Assembly (NCBI GenBank): GCA_012934845.2
Contig: WNNJ02001628.1
Location: 1 to 64,000 of the forward strand
Direction: 5' to 3'
DNA length: 64,000 bases
Origin: Pomphorhynchus laevis
Taxonomy: Eukaryota; Acanthocephala; Palaeacanthocephala; Echinorhynchida; Pomphorhynchidae
Of the stretch, positions 1-8,404 are shown piece after piece. Positions within the stretch are counted from its first letter, which is position 1; each line of letters opens with the position of its first letter. The position numbers were made by a program, and so were the translations under genes. The notes below the pieces were generated by a model that searched no databases, had not been told where the DNA came from, and saw only the letters and a list, made by a program, of their open reading frames with translations.

Positions 1-840
1 GCACTCTGAAGCTTCGTTGATGCAGAAAGGCCCTGATCCAATTAACAAGAGCAATATGAAGTCCTGTGTTTGTCAGTTTCATAAGAAGTAGGTCATGATC
101 AACTCGATCAAACGCTTTTGAAAAATCGAAAAATATGATGTCGGTATCTACAGAATTCGCCTTGCTTTCTGACCAGGAACAGTGAGCAAAGAGCAAATTG
201 GAGACAGTAGAGTGACCCTTTCTAAACCCGTGCTGCTCAGGAGCTAATACATTATTCCTACTGAAGAAATCAACCATAAAAGCATGTACAAGCCTTTCCA
301 AAATTCGACAGCATACACAAGTTATACTGATTGGCCTATAATTATCAACCGATGAGCGAGCACCTCCTTTGAAAATCGGATGGATTACAGACTGCTTCCA
401 GACATTCGGAAGAGCACCATCAAGAATAGACTGTCTAAATAAGTCACACAACGGACTAAATATCGAGCTAGCCAAGCTACGTAGAGAAACAGAAGGAAGC
501 AAGTCGGGACCCTTGGAGTTGGATGATTTTAGGCGACATAATTCTTTATACACGTCCCCAGGCGAGATCATTTTGAAAATGTCAAAATCAAGACAGGTGA
601 CAGGTGAAGCAAATGACACAAGAGTGTATTGCTGTTCTACTCGGGGAATATTCTCATGCTCTACCACGGCTACATAGTGCGCAGGAAAACGCTCCGAGAG
701 TACATCAACAGTAACGTCGTCAAAATGCTGAACAATCGAAGATTTAGGTGCTCTACGACCGGGCACATACCTGACAAGTGATCTCACATCATACAAGCAT
801 CGCTTTGCTAGAGATTTCTCAAACGCACATCGTTTTTGCT
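1..840 (-). pseudogene. LINE reverse transcriptase fragment (CR1/Jockey-type), runs off left edge
   Basis: Read on the minus strand, this stretch encodes the start of a LINE RT domain: a KSSNSKGPDLLPS motif, then NYRPISITCVCCRILERL, EQHGFRKGHSTVSNLL and IIFFDFSKAFDRVDHDLL. These are RT motifs 0 to 3 of the CR1/Jockey group. The reading appears open to the window edge, so the YADD motif and C-terminus lie outside. The part nearest 840 resembles the linker between endonuclease and RT. The right side stops abruptly where the Penelope-like element begins, so that element may have inserted into this LINE. The LINE ORF1 at 7.0-8.0 kb on the same strand could be its upstream part, but the endonuclease domain is then missing. 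Confidence 0.8.
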
Positions 841-849
841 TTTTCAAAG

Positions 850-2124
850 TATTAAACAGTTATTGTAATACAAAATACTATAATCATACAATAAATATAA
901 ATAATAACAATAGAAAATATACATTAACCATAAACTTCATTAATAAATGTATAGATAACATAAATATAGCCGGACTTTTAAATAATTCTAAAAGTAAAGA
1001 AATAATTGGGTCAGATTTAAGTAAATATATTCCTAAAATAAGGTATAAACTCCTACCACCATTAGGACGAAAAATTTTTAATTATAATAAAGAATTAAAA
1101 TCAATATGTAACGATAATATTAGAAACATAATGGAAACAGAATGCAATTGTAAAAGTCTTAGTTTTGATAAAATAAATGAACATATATGTACCCATAATC
1201 TAGAATTTATTGAAAATTGTGAATTAAGAAAGCTGCTATCAAAAGGGTATAAATATAGATTAAATAACAACAACGACAAAAATAAAATTTACAGTTCGTT
1301 ATATAATAACTTAAATGATTACTTTAGTAAGCTGATTAATAGTGAAAGCTCGAATATATCTAAGATAAAAATTTGGAAAGATTATATATTTGATAAAATT
1401 AAAAATAAAATGAAAATAACAAACAATTATAAGAGAAAGATAAAATTAATAAAGATATGTATAAAGAACTTACTCAATTAAAGGATAACCATATAATAAC
1501 AACTATTGATAAAGCTAGTAATAACTTTGTCTTCATATGCAAAAAGCTTTATTATGATATACTAATGAAAGAGGTTAATTCTAATGATTTAAATGTAAAT
1601 CCAACATATGAACGTAGTGAGTTGAGTTTAGAAACAATTATTACAAGTCACTGTTCTATAATGGATAAAAAGGGTATAAAGGTTGAATCAGATAATAAAA
1701 CTATACCTATATTATATTGGAATCCAAAATTACATAAAAATCCAATAAAACCTAGGTTCATATGTAGTGCGTTTAAATGTACATTAAAACCACTTTCTGT
1801 CTATATGAATAAAATACTTAAAGTAATTAAAGCACATTTTAAAAAATATTGCAAGGTAATCGAAATTAATACTGGTATAAAACACTATTTCAGTATTAAT
1901 TCTACAAAAGAATTTTTAGAACAGACAAAAGGAATAAATTTTCAAAATATAAATACATACGATTTTAGTACGCTTTATACAAATCTAGATTTAGTAGATA
2001 TTAAAGAAGCGTTAGTAAAATTAATTAACCTTATATTCGGAAAAAGATATACATATATATGTTATAATAATTATAACGCCTATCTAACAAAAATTAAACC
2101 ATCAAATAAATATAAATATTTATT
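850..2124 (+). pseudogene. PLE protein, N-terminal half of RT
   Basis: The reading is open from about 850. It contains a CNCKSLSF...HICTHNLEFIENCELRKLLSKGYKYR block, the Cys-rich N-terminal segment seen in many animal PLEs. It continues with TTIDKASNNFVFICKKLYY, YWNPKLHKNPIKPRFICSA (the PLE counterpart of the 'PKIHK..PRPI' motif) and NTYDFSTLYTNLD, an RT palm aspartate block. The frame changes once near 1440-1480 relative to the other copy. The protein ends where the LTR element begins and resumes at 5983. Copy 2 shows the uninterrupted order. The role would be target-primed reverse transcription of the element's own RNA. Confidence 0.8.
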
Positions 2125-2204
2125 TGTGATAATCTAACATGTAATCATATTGTATAACTATATTCTAGATTGTTGAATAAAGCCTTATTTGGTTTATCAT
2201 TACA
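2125..2204 (+). repeat. 5' LTR, gypsy copy 1 (80 bp)
   Basis: Begins TGTGATAATC and ends ATCATTACA. It contains an AATAAA polyadenylation signal. It appears identical to 5903-5982 and to the LTRs of copy 2. At 80 bp it is very short for a Ty3/gypsy LTR. Confidence 0.93.
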
Positions 2205-2205
2205 A

Positions 2206-2218
2206 TTTATTCAACAAT
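2206..2218 (+). promoter_or_regulatory. Possible self-priming primer-binding site
   Basis: The 13 bases just after the 5' LTR are the exact reverse complement of 2169-2181 inside the LTR. I see no obvious tRNA 3'-end match here. Tf1/sushi elements prime reverse transcription with the 5' end of their own RNA, and this arrangement fits that model if the RNA starts near 2169. This is inference. Confidence 0.5.
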
Positions 2219-2239
2219 TGTGTATATTATGTTAGATCA

Positions 2240-5200
2240 ATGAACTCGGATTTTCAACAATTGACGTCCAACGTTTCCATGGATAAACTTCTTATACCTC
2301 AACCTTTCAATCTGGATCCAGACACATCAGATTGTCAAGACGAATGGATTCACTGGCGCCAAAAGCTACAAAATTTTTTCTCGTTGCAAGTCACAGTAAC
2401 AGATGACCAGAAACGATTTGTACTCATTAACTTACTGTCATCAAGACTTTACTTACTGATCAAAGATTCTAGAACATTCGACTCAGCCTTAAATATACTC
2501 GATAAGCAATTTCAGAAGCCAGTTAACGCGGTTTTTAATAGATTTCAACTGCATACTTGTCGTCAAGATAAAACGATGAATATCCAGCAATATGTGAGAA
2601 AACTTGAAGAGTTGGCAACAAAGTGTAATTTTGAAGATGTCGATGCCGCAACTAACCGTCGAAGCCATATCATTGACGCCCTCGTCCATGGTCTACTAAA
2701 TTCTTATATACGTGAGAGGATACTCGAATCGAATAAAACTGACTTCGATGAAATTGTTTTAATGGCATCATCTCTAGAGGCCGCACAACAACAAGCAGCC
2801 GTTTTTACTTCAAATGACGAGACAAGATCAATGCTAGCATCGGTTTCAGCGGACAACAATAACGAACCCTCCCATTCCGAATTCGATGATGACAAATCGA
2901 TTAACGCAGCCTTGCGAAACAAAATTACCAAACGCTGTTACTTTTGCGGTAATCATTATCACCCCCGCAGTAAGTGTCCTGCAAGAGACGTTACTTGCAA
3001 CATTTGTTCTAAACATGGTCATTTTGCCAAAGTCTGTCAATCAAAATTAAAATTTTCCACCTCGACTTCATCGGCGTTATGTTCCATGTCCAACTTAGAG
3101 GATCCAAGTTCATTGACTTCCATTACAATCAATGGTCAACAAATCGAATGTCTTCTAGATACGGGCAGTTCAGAAAATTTCATTGACACGAATATCGCAC
3201 ATAAATTACAACTGACAACCACATCTTGCTGTAAAACAGTTTATATGGCGTCCTCCTCCTCTTGGGCCACAATTACAAAACAGTGCACAACAAACATTGA
3301 GTTGAATAAAAATACTTATCCACGCTGCCGCTTTTCATTGTTGTCGTCATTATGCGCTGATGCCATATTAGGCAGAGAATTCATGAAGGAACATGAATTC
3401 ATAACGTTCCCATTCGGTGGAAATTTGCCTGGACTAACTCTCGCTAACATATCTCCAGCATCTGCCATAAAAATCCAGCCATTAACACTTTTTCCGAATT
3501 TGCCGAAACATCTCATTCCAGTTGCCACGAAATCAAGAAGACAGACACTATCAAACGCCGAGTTTATTCGAAGCCAAGTAGCTAACTTACTCAAATCCGG
3601 CATTATTCGAGAAAGCAGATCGCCTTGGCGCTCACAGGTTCTTGTTGTTACAAATAGGAATGGTAGACAGAGAATGGTTGTCGACTACTCGCAAACTATT
3701 AACCGATTCACATCTTTGGATGCCTACCCTCTTCCTAATATCGATGACCTCATTTCGAAGATTGCAACACATTCCGTGTTTTCGACGCTCGATCTTTCCA
3801 GTGCTTACTATCAGATTCCATTGCTGGAGGAAGATAAAAAATACACGGCTTTCGAAGCATCAGGACGTTTGTACGAATTCCAGCGAATTCCTTTTGGGCT
3901 TACAAATGCTGTTTCTGCTTTCCAACGAATCATGAATAACCTCATCGAACACTATCAACTTGAAGGAGTATTTGCTTACTTAGATGACATCATCGTGTGT
4001 GGAAATAGCACTGATGAACACGACAAAAGACTAGATCGTCTAACGACCATCGCTAATCAGCTCAACATCAAATTCTCTCCGGAAAAGTCGCGTTTGGGCA
4101 AGACACAACTCAATTTTTTGGGCTACCATATTCGACATGGTTGCATCAAACCTGACACTGAAAGAATTAAGCCATTTCTTACTTACCCGATTCCGGAAAA
4201 TCACACTTCACTACAGAGACTCCTCGGTATGCTCGCTTACTATTCGAGGTGGATCCCTTCTTTCTCGGCAAAGATACGCCCACTGGTAGAATCGAAAGAT
4301 TTTCCCCTCGATCGTGCTGTCATCCGACAGATAGAAGAAATAAAGTCGGAAATCTCGAATTCATTTTTATGTGCTTACAATCCGGATCTTTCCTTGACTG
4401 TTGAAACTGACGCCTCATATTCATCTATCGGCGCGGTGCTCAGTCAAAACAACTGCCCCGTCGCCTTCTATTCACGATCCTTGCCTAAAACAGCGTTGCG
4501 ACAGTCGAGTGTGGAAAAGGAGGCTTACGCGATTGTGGAAGCTCTTAAATATTGGAAGCATTTCCTGCTAGGACGCTATTTCATTGTCAAAACCGATCAG
4601 AGGTCAGTGTCATTTATGTTTGATCAAAAACTGTCGAATCGCATAAAAAGTGACAAAATCGCTCGATGGAGAATTGAACTTGCACCTTACAATTTTGGCA
4701 TTGAATACCGGCCCGGACAATCAAATAAAGCTGCTGACGCAATGTCTAGGATAACATGTTCGTCTTGCAAAACAGTTAATGATCTTAAGATCTTGCATAA
4801 TTCATTGTGTCATCCGGGTGTCAGTCGATTACTTCACTACGTTCGTTCGCATGAGTTACCTTTTGACAAAAGTGACGTTGCGGACGTTGTCTCTTCGTGT
4901 CAAATTTGCGCCGAATTGAAGCCTCGATACGCTAGACCAGAAACAGCACATGTCATCAAGGCTACGCATCCATTTGAACGGCTAAGCATTGACTTTAAAG
5001 GCCCATTGACATCAACTACAGAAAACAAATATCTCCTTTGTGTCGTTGACGAATATTCTCGCTTTCCGTTCGCCATACCGTGTAAGGATACATCTTCTAT
5101 ATCAGTCATCAATTGCCTGAATCAAATCTTCAGTGTTTTTGGTTACCCAGCCAACGTTCACAGTGACCAAGCAACATGTTTTCAATCCAACGAATTCCGA

Positions 5201-5935
5201 ACGTATCTAAATTCTCGCGGTATTAGCTGCACCCGCAGTTCGTGCTACAACCCACGTGGTAACGGACAGGCCGAACGATTCGTTGGAATAATCTGGAAGA
5301 CAACCCAACTCGCCCTCAAAACTCACAGGAAAACACTGGCGGAATGGGAATTTGTTCTGCCATTGGTTTTGTCATCTTTGCGCAGCTTACTGTGTACCGC
5401 GATAGGGGAGACTCCACATCAACGACTATTTTCTTTCCCAAGGAATTCTTGTAACAAATGTATCGTTCCGAGATGGTTGGGAACAGGTGAAAACGTGCTT
5501 TTAAATCAGAATCCAATGTCTAAATCAAATCCGTTGTTTTCGCAGGCTGAAATCTTACAATCAAATGGTAACTACGCTACTATTCGGAAACCTTGCGGGA
5601 AAGAGATGAATGTGTCCGTAAGAAGACTGACCAGGTACCCTATTACAAATTCTAACATAGATAACGATATGCTACTGATTGATCGGACATCAGAAGGAGA
5701 CGGCATGCATTCAAAAACCGACTCGACAATCGTATCACGACAATCATTGAATGGAGCTGATAATATTACACAAGTTGGAATCGGTAACTATCGGAGTGAA
5801 GAGAATCAACAAGTCGAACATAATAGACTTCAAGAATTACGGCGTAGTCCTAGGGATAGAAGAACTCCGAAGTACCTAGACGATTATATAATCGGGGAAG
5901 ACTGTGATAATCTAACATGTAATCATATTGTATAA
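2240..5935 (+). CDS. Gypsy Gag-Pol polyprotein (single ORF)
   Basis: A single polyprotein of about 1231 residues from the ATG at 2240, which lies in the same frame as an earlier ATG inside the LTR. In order it shows a Gag region starting MNSDFQQLTS, two CCHC zinc knuckles (near residue 235), an aspartic protease (LLDTGSSENF), RT with the FAYLDDIIV active site, RNase H (TDASYSSIGAVLS), and an integrase with an HHCC zinc domain and a D,D-35-E core (LSIDFKGPL, VHSDQATCF, NPRGNGQAERF). The stop lies inside the 3' LTR. All enzymatic domains expected for Ty3/gypsy are present and it looks whole. Gag and Pol share one frame, so no frameshift is needed between them. Confidence 0.93.
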   Translation: MNSDFQQLTSNVSMDKLLIPQPFNLDPDTSDCQDEWIHWRQKLQNFFSLQVTVTDDQKRFVLINLLSSRLYLLIKDSRTFDSALNILDKQFQKPVNAVFNRFQLHTCRQDKTMNIQQYVRKLEELATKCNFEDVDAATNRRSHIIDALVHGLLNSYIRERILESNKTDFDEIVLMASSLEAAQQQAAVFTSNDETRSMLASVSADNNNEPSHSEFDDDKSINAALRNKITKRCYFCGNHYHPRSKCPARDVTCNICSKHGHFAKVCQSKLKFSTSTSSALCSMSNLEDPSSLTSITINGQQIECLLDTGSSENFIDTNIAHKLQLTTTSCCKTVYMASSSSWATITKQCTTNIELNKNTYPRCRFSLLSSLCADAILGREFMKEHEFITFPFGGNLPGLTLANISPASAIKIQPLTLFPNLPKHLIPVATKSRRQTLSNAEFIRSQVANLLKSGIIRESRSPWRSQVLVVTNRNGRQRMVVDYSQTINRFTSLDAYPLPNIDDLISKIATHSVFSTLDLSSAYYQIPLLEEDKKYTAFEASGRLYEFQRIPFGLTNAVSAFQRIMNNLIEHYQLEGVFAYLDDIIVCGNSTDEHDKRLDRLTTIANQLNIKFSPEKSRLGKTQLNFLGYHIRHGCIKPDTERIKPFLTYPIPENHTSLQRLLGMLAYYSRWIPSFSAKIRPLVESKDFPLDRAVIRQIEEIKSEISNSFLCAYNPDLSLTVETDASYSSIGAVLSQNNCPVAFYSRSLPKTALRQSSVEKEAYAIVEALKYWKHFLLGRYFIVKTDQRSVSFMFDQKLSNRIKSDKIARWRIELAPYNFGIEYRPGQSNKAADAMSRITCSSCKTVNDLKILHNSLCHPGVSRLLHYVRSHELPFDKSDVADVVSSCQICAELKPRYARPETAHVIKATHPFERLSIDFKGPLTSTTENKYLLCVVDEYSRFPFAIPCKDTSSISVINCLNQIFSVFGYPANVHSDQATCFQSNEFRTYLNSRGISCTRSSCYNPRGNGQAERFVGIIWKTTQLALKTHRKTLAEWEFVLPLVLSSLRSLLCTAIGETPHQRLFSFPRNSCNKCIVPRWLGTGENVLLNQNPMSKSNPLFSQAEILQSNGNYATIRKPCGKEMNVSVRRLTRYPITNSNIDNDMLLIDRTSEGDGMHSKTDSTIVSRQSLNGADNITQVGIGNYRSEENQQVEHNRLQELRRSPRDRRTPKYLDDYIIGEDCDNLTCNHIV

Positions 5936-5982
5936 CTATATTCTAGATTGTTGAATAAAGCCTTATTTGGTTTATCATTACA
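5903..5982 (+). repeat. 3' LTR, gypsy copy 1 (80 bp)
   Basis: Appears identical to the 5' LTR and is preceded by a purine-rich ATCGGGGAAGAC that may serve as the polypurine tract. The polyprotein stop codon lies within it. Confidence 0.93.
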
Positions 5983-6669
5983 ATGGATATAATTGAATTA
6001 ATAGAATCCTTAAATATTTGGATAAATCAAAATTATTTAAAAGTAGGGACATCTATATTTAGACAAGTAAAAGGTGTTCCAATGGGTGGTAATAGTAGCC
6101 CAATTATAGCTGACTTGTTTTTAAGCTTTATAGAATATGAATTTGTTCATAACTGTGTAAAAACTAAATCTAAACAATATAAATATATGAAATATATGTT
6201 TCGATACATTGATGATATATGTGTATTTAATTCTAATAATTTTTATTCAATTAGTGAGCACATTTATCCAGAAAGCCTTATTCTTAACAAAACCAATATT
6301 AATGATAAAGAAGGTGTATATCTAGATAGGAACATTAAATTAACATTAACTAAAACTACTATTAATTTATATCGTAAAGATGACATATTTAAATTTACAA
6401 GAAACATATTTTTGCATGAGCATTCATGCATACCATATAATATAAAATATAATACATTAAATAATGAAATTTTAAGAATTGCAACAATATGTAATGATAT
6501 TGGCTTTCTTCAAAATCATTTACATAATTTAATAGATACATATTTTAAACTAAGTTACTATAAAAATAACATCAAGCAGAAAATAGTAAAATATATAAAT
6601 CAACACAATAATATAAAGAATAAATTTAAACTCTTAAGTGGCAAATTTTTATGGATAGATAATAAATAA
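5983..6669 (+). pseudogene. PLE protein, C-terminal half of RT
   Basis: Continues the PLE RT after the gypsy insertion. Visible motifs are RQVKGVPMGGNSSPIIADLFL (the PLE version of the 'G.PQG' block), MFRYIDDICVF (the catalytic YxDD) and a thumb-like tail ending FLWIDNK before the stop. Copy 2 at 22440-23126 encodes almost the same 228 residues. No GIY-YIG motif follows. The ATG at 5983 is an internal methionine of the original protein, not a real start. Confidence 0.85.
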
Positions 6670-6689
6670 TATACTTTGCATTAGAATAA

Positions 6690-6840
6690 GATACTAGATA
6701 GTTATTTCAAAGGAAATACATCATTAGCATGTATTTGGCCCCGCTGCTATGTTGGGTAGAGGAGTTAGGGGCCGAAACCTGATAGCATAGCAGTTCCTCC
6801 TGATGACCTCTAATTCTTATTCTGATACAACGTCTGTTAT
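6690..6840 (+). ncRNA. Conserved pseudoknot-capable RNA in PLE 3' region (ribozyme-like)
   Basis: Strong complementary segments surround the strings CCGAAAC (6772-6778) and CTGATGA (6800-6806). GGCCCC can pair with GGGGCC and GCTGCTATG with CATAGCAG in an interleaved (pseudoknot) order. TTAGGGG (6765-6771) can pair with CCTCTAA (6807-6813). An outer AGAATAAGA/TCTTATTCT stem closes the region. Copy 2 (22264-22440) keeps nearly all of this, including the 21-nt spacing between the two strings. PLEs are known to carry hammerhead ribozymes. The strings are hammerhead-like, but their order is permuted and I could not close stems I and III, so self-cleavage is unproven. Confidence 0.45.
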
Positions 6841-6859
6841 TTATTAGTCAATTCATAAA

Positions 6860-7028
6860 AATGACGTTTATTTTAAATTTTATTTTTTATTTTTTATTTT
6901 TATTTTTATTTTTATTTTTTGACTTGATTTAAATTATAGAAAATCTAAAAACAATTATTAATTTTATTATTTAATTATTAAATTTTGATTTAGCATTATT
7001 ATGTTTTGTTTATTTTATAATTATATAA
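6860..7028 (+). other. AT-rich PLE 3' tail with (ATTTTT)n run
   Basis: A low-complexity ATTTTT repeat is followed by an AT-rich stretch shared with copy 2 (22094-22260). The two copies diverge after 7028, which marks the PLE 3' end. Confidence 0.75.
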
Positions 7029-8006
7029 CAATTCAGGTTCGTTTGCCAAAAGAACTGATCGACCTCTATCAGAAGCATTCCTAGATCTAACTCCATGTGT
7101 GTCATTAGCAGTTTTATTCATAGTATTATTCCTCTTAGGCTTGAGACCGTCTCGGGACACAGCAGCACTAACCTGCTGATCACTGATGCGATTAGGCATA
7201 TATGCAGTTGATTGCCTCAACATTTCCCTGGACACTGTGTTATTTTTTGCAATCTCATGCCCCCTGATCGTGGTGGTTTGCTGCGGTTTGATGAGATGAG
7301 GATTTCCGGAAGTTAGTATTTCTTCCTCGTTAAGTGGAGATAGAATACGGCTATAGCTATGACTTTCACTGGTAGTCAGACCGATATCTTTCCGGTAACT
7401 TCTTATGCTCTGACTAACTTTTGAAGCGGAATCAAGCGTCAACGATGAATTGGACGCTTCTGGACTCGATGAGCTACGAGCCTGATAATCTTTTGTTGAC
7501 TATGTTCTGCATGTTGTTAAGTTCAAACAATTTAATGATTGCAAAGCAGGTTTGTGAGAATTAGCTGCTACATCTATTGTCAGCACCGGCGTACCATAAT
7601 TCACAGTTGGGGCAGAGGCACTGCTGTCTGGTTGAACTGTAGCCCTTTCACTCCATGTCCTCTCAAAACGGGTAGGAGTCGAACAGTTATTGCAGCTCCC
7701 AACATTTGTCATCGCTTCTTGTGTACACTTTGGCAGATAACTTGTGTCTGGTGACTTAACTGGCAATGAGACGAAAACCGACCCGGTCTCAGCGACGCAT
7801 TGGTAATTCTGTCTGACTGTTGATACGCAAAATCCACAAGTGAATCGTCTCGAAAGCAAAGTCTGAGCATCCTTGGTCGGTACAACAACTGACCAAACGT
7901 TGCAATCTAGAAAATCACATGCAACCTAATGACTCGAGAATTCAGAGGACTGATCATAATTTTGAAGTTGTTCACCTTGAGCAACATTTTTACGCTTGTG
8001 TCCCAT
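7029..8006 (-). pseudogene. LINE ORF1-like protein with C..C/CGFC zinc motif
   Basis: Starts MGHKRKNVAQGE at 8006. After an early in-frame stop, the minus strand encodes CDFLDCNVW...RRFTCGFCVS, then a Ser/Pro-rich segment (to about 7500) and a second segment ending at the PLE boundary. The same C-x4-C-x-VW...FTCGFC pattern occurs in ORF1 at 15330 (CDSKDCDVW...FTCGFC) and at 44790-45128 (CSASGCQIW...FYCGFC). This marks it as the ORF1 of a related LINE family. The segment near 7500-7440 is broken again. Its last residues read into the PLE tail, so it is truncated there. The function is presumably RNA binding or chaperoning in the retrotransposition particle, inferred from LINE ORF1s in general. 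Confidence 0.65.
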
Positions 8007-8159
8007 TGATTAGGACGGAGTTCTAATTGTAGATTGCAGATATTGTTTCCTCTTGATGACGCCTGATGATCGCAGTGGTGATGATCGTTTGTTAGTTTTT
8101 CAATTCAATAGATTTTTCTTGTATGTGTATTAGTTCTCAAACTTGTTGTTGATGGGTAT

Positions 8160-8335
8160 TACGCACTGTTAAATCGTTGTAATCGATGTAATCGTTGAAG
8201 TAATCGTTGTAATCGTTGTAATCGTTGTACTCGAAGTAATACGACTTATACTCGTTGTACTCGTTGTAATATCGTTGTACTCGTTATCGTTGTACTTGTT
8301 ATCGTTGTACTCGTTATCGTTGTATATAGTTGTAT
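8160..8335 (-). repeat. Short tandem repeat (AATCGTTGT-type) in LINE 5' UTR
   Basis: About 15 imperfect copies of a 9-bp unit (AATCGTTGT, TACTCGTTG variants) lie upstream of the minus-strand ORF1 at 8006. Tandem repeats in the 5' UTR recur in other LINEs here (15.1 kb, 48.95 kb, 58.06 kb). Confidence 0.75.
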
Positions 8336-8351
8336 ATATGTATTTATTTTA

Positions 8352-8404
8352 GATTGTATGTATATTAGATCTCTAACTTTTTTAAGTTAGATCTCTAACT
8401 TTTT
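8352..8404 (-). promoter_or_regulatory. LINE 5'-end motif, duplicated (diverged)
   Basis: On the minus strand, an A-run followed by GTTAGAGATCTAA occurs twice in tandem, and the second copy continues into TATACATACAATC. It aligns with the 5'-terminal motif of the LINEs at 45.29, 49.10 and 57.86 kb. It is the most diverged example and the alignment is by eye. Confidence 0.4.

Larger units (their letters stand above)
2125..5982 (+). mobile_element. Ty3/gypsy LTR retrotransposon, copy 1 (looks whole), nested in PLE
   Basis: A compact element of about 3.86 kb with two identical-looking 80-bp LTRs (2125-2204 and 5903-5982, TG...CA) around one long reading frame. It interrupts the PLE RT between the residues KYKY and MD. 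No clear target-site duplication is seen: TTATT lies on the left and ATGGA on the right. A nearly identical copy lies at 11215-15072 on the other strand. Identical LTRs and two near-identical copies argue for recent insertion. The family is Ty3/gypsy, resembling worm members of the Kabuki/CsRn1 type; that placement is from memory of the families. Confidence 0.9.
848..7028 (+). mobile_element. Penelope-like element (PLE), copy 1, split by an LTR element
   Basis: A PLE with RT-coding parts at about 850-2124 and 5983-6669, followed by a structured and AT-rich 3' region. The right end is set by comparison with copy 2 (22094-23838, minus strand): both match up to the sequence ATAATTATATAACA and then diverge. 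The left end is an open reading frame without a start codon, which suggests 5' truncation. No GIY-YIG endonuclease is visible after the RT, so this may be an endonuclease-lacking PLE or one with the domain elsewhere. A gypsy element sits inside the RT-coding region at 2125-5982. Confidence 0.8.

Noticed and set aside
6735-6800. HDV-like ribozyme in the PLE 3' region
   Set aside because: The P1/P2 pseudoknot order fits loosely, but P3, P4 and the catalytic C region do not match the consensus. Copy 2 has an extra base in P1.
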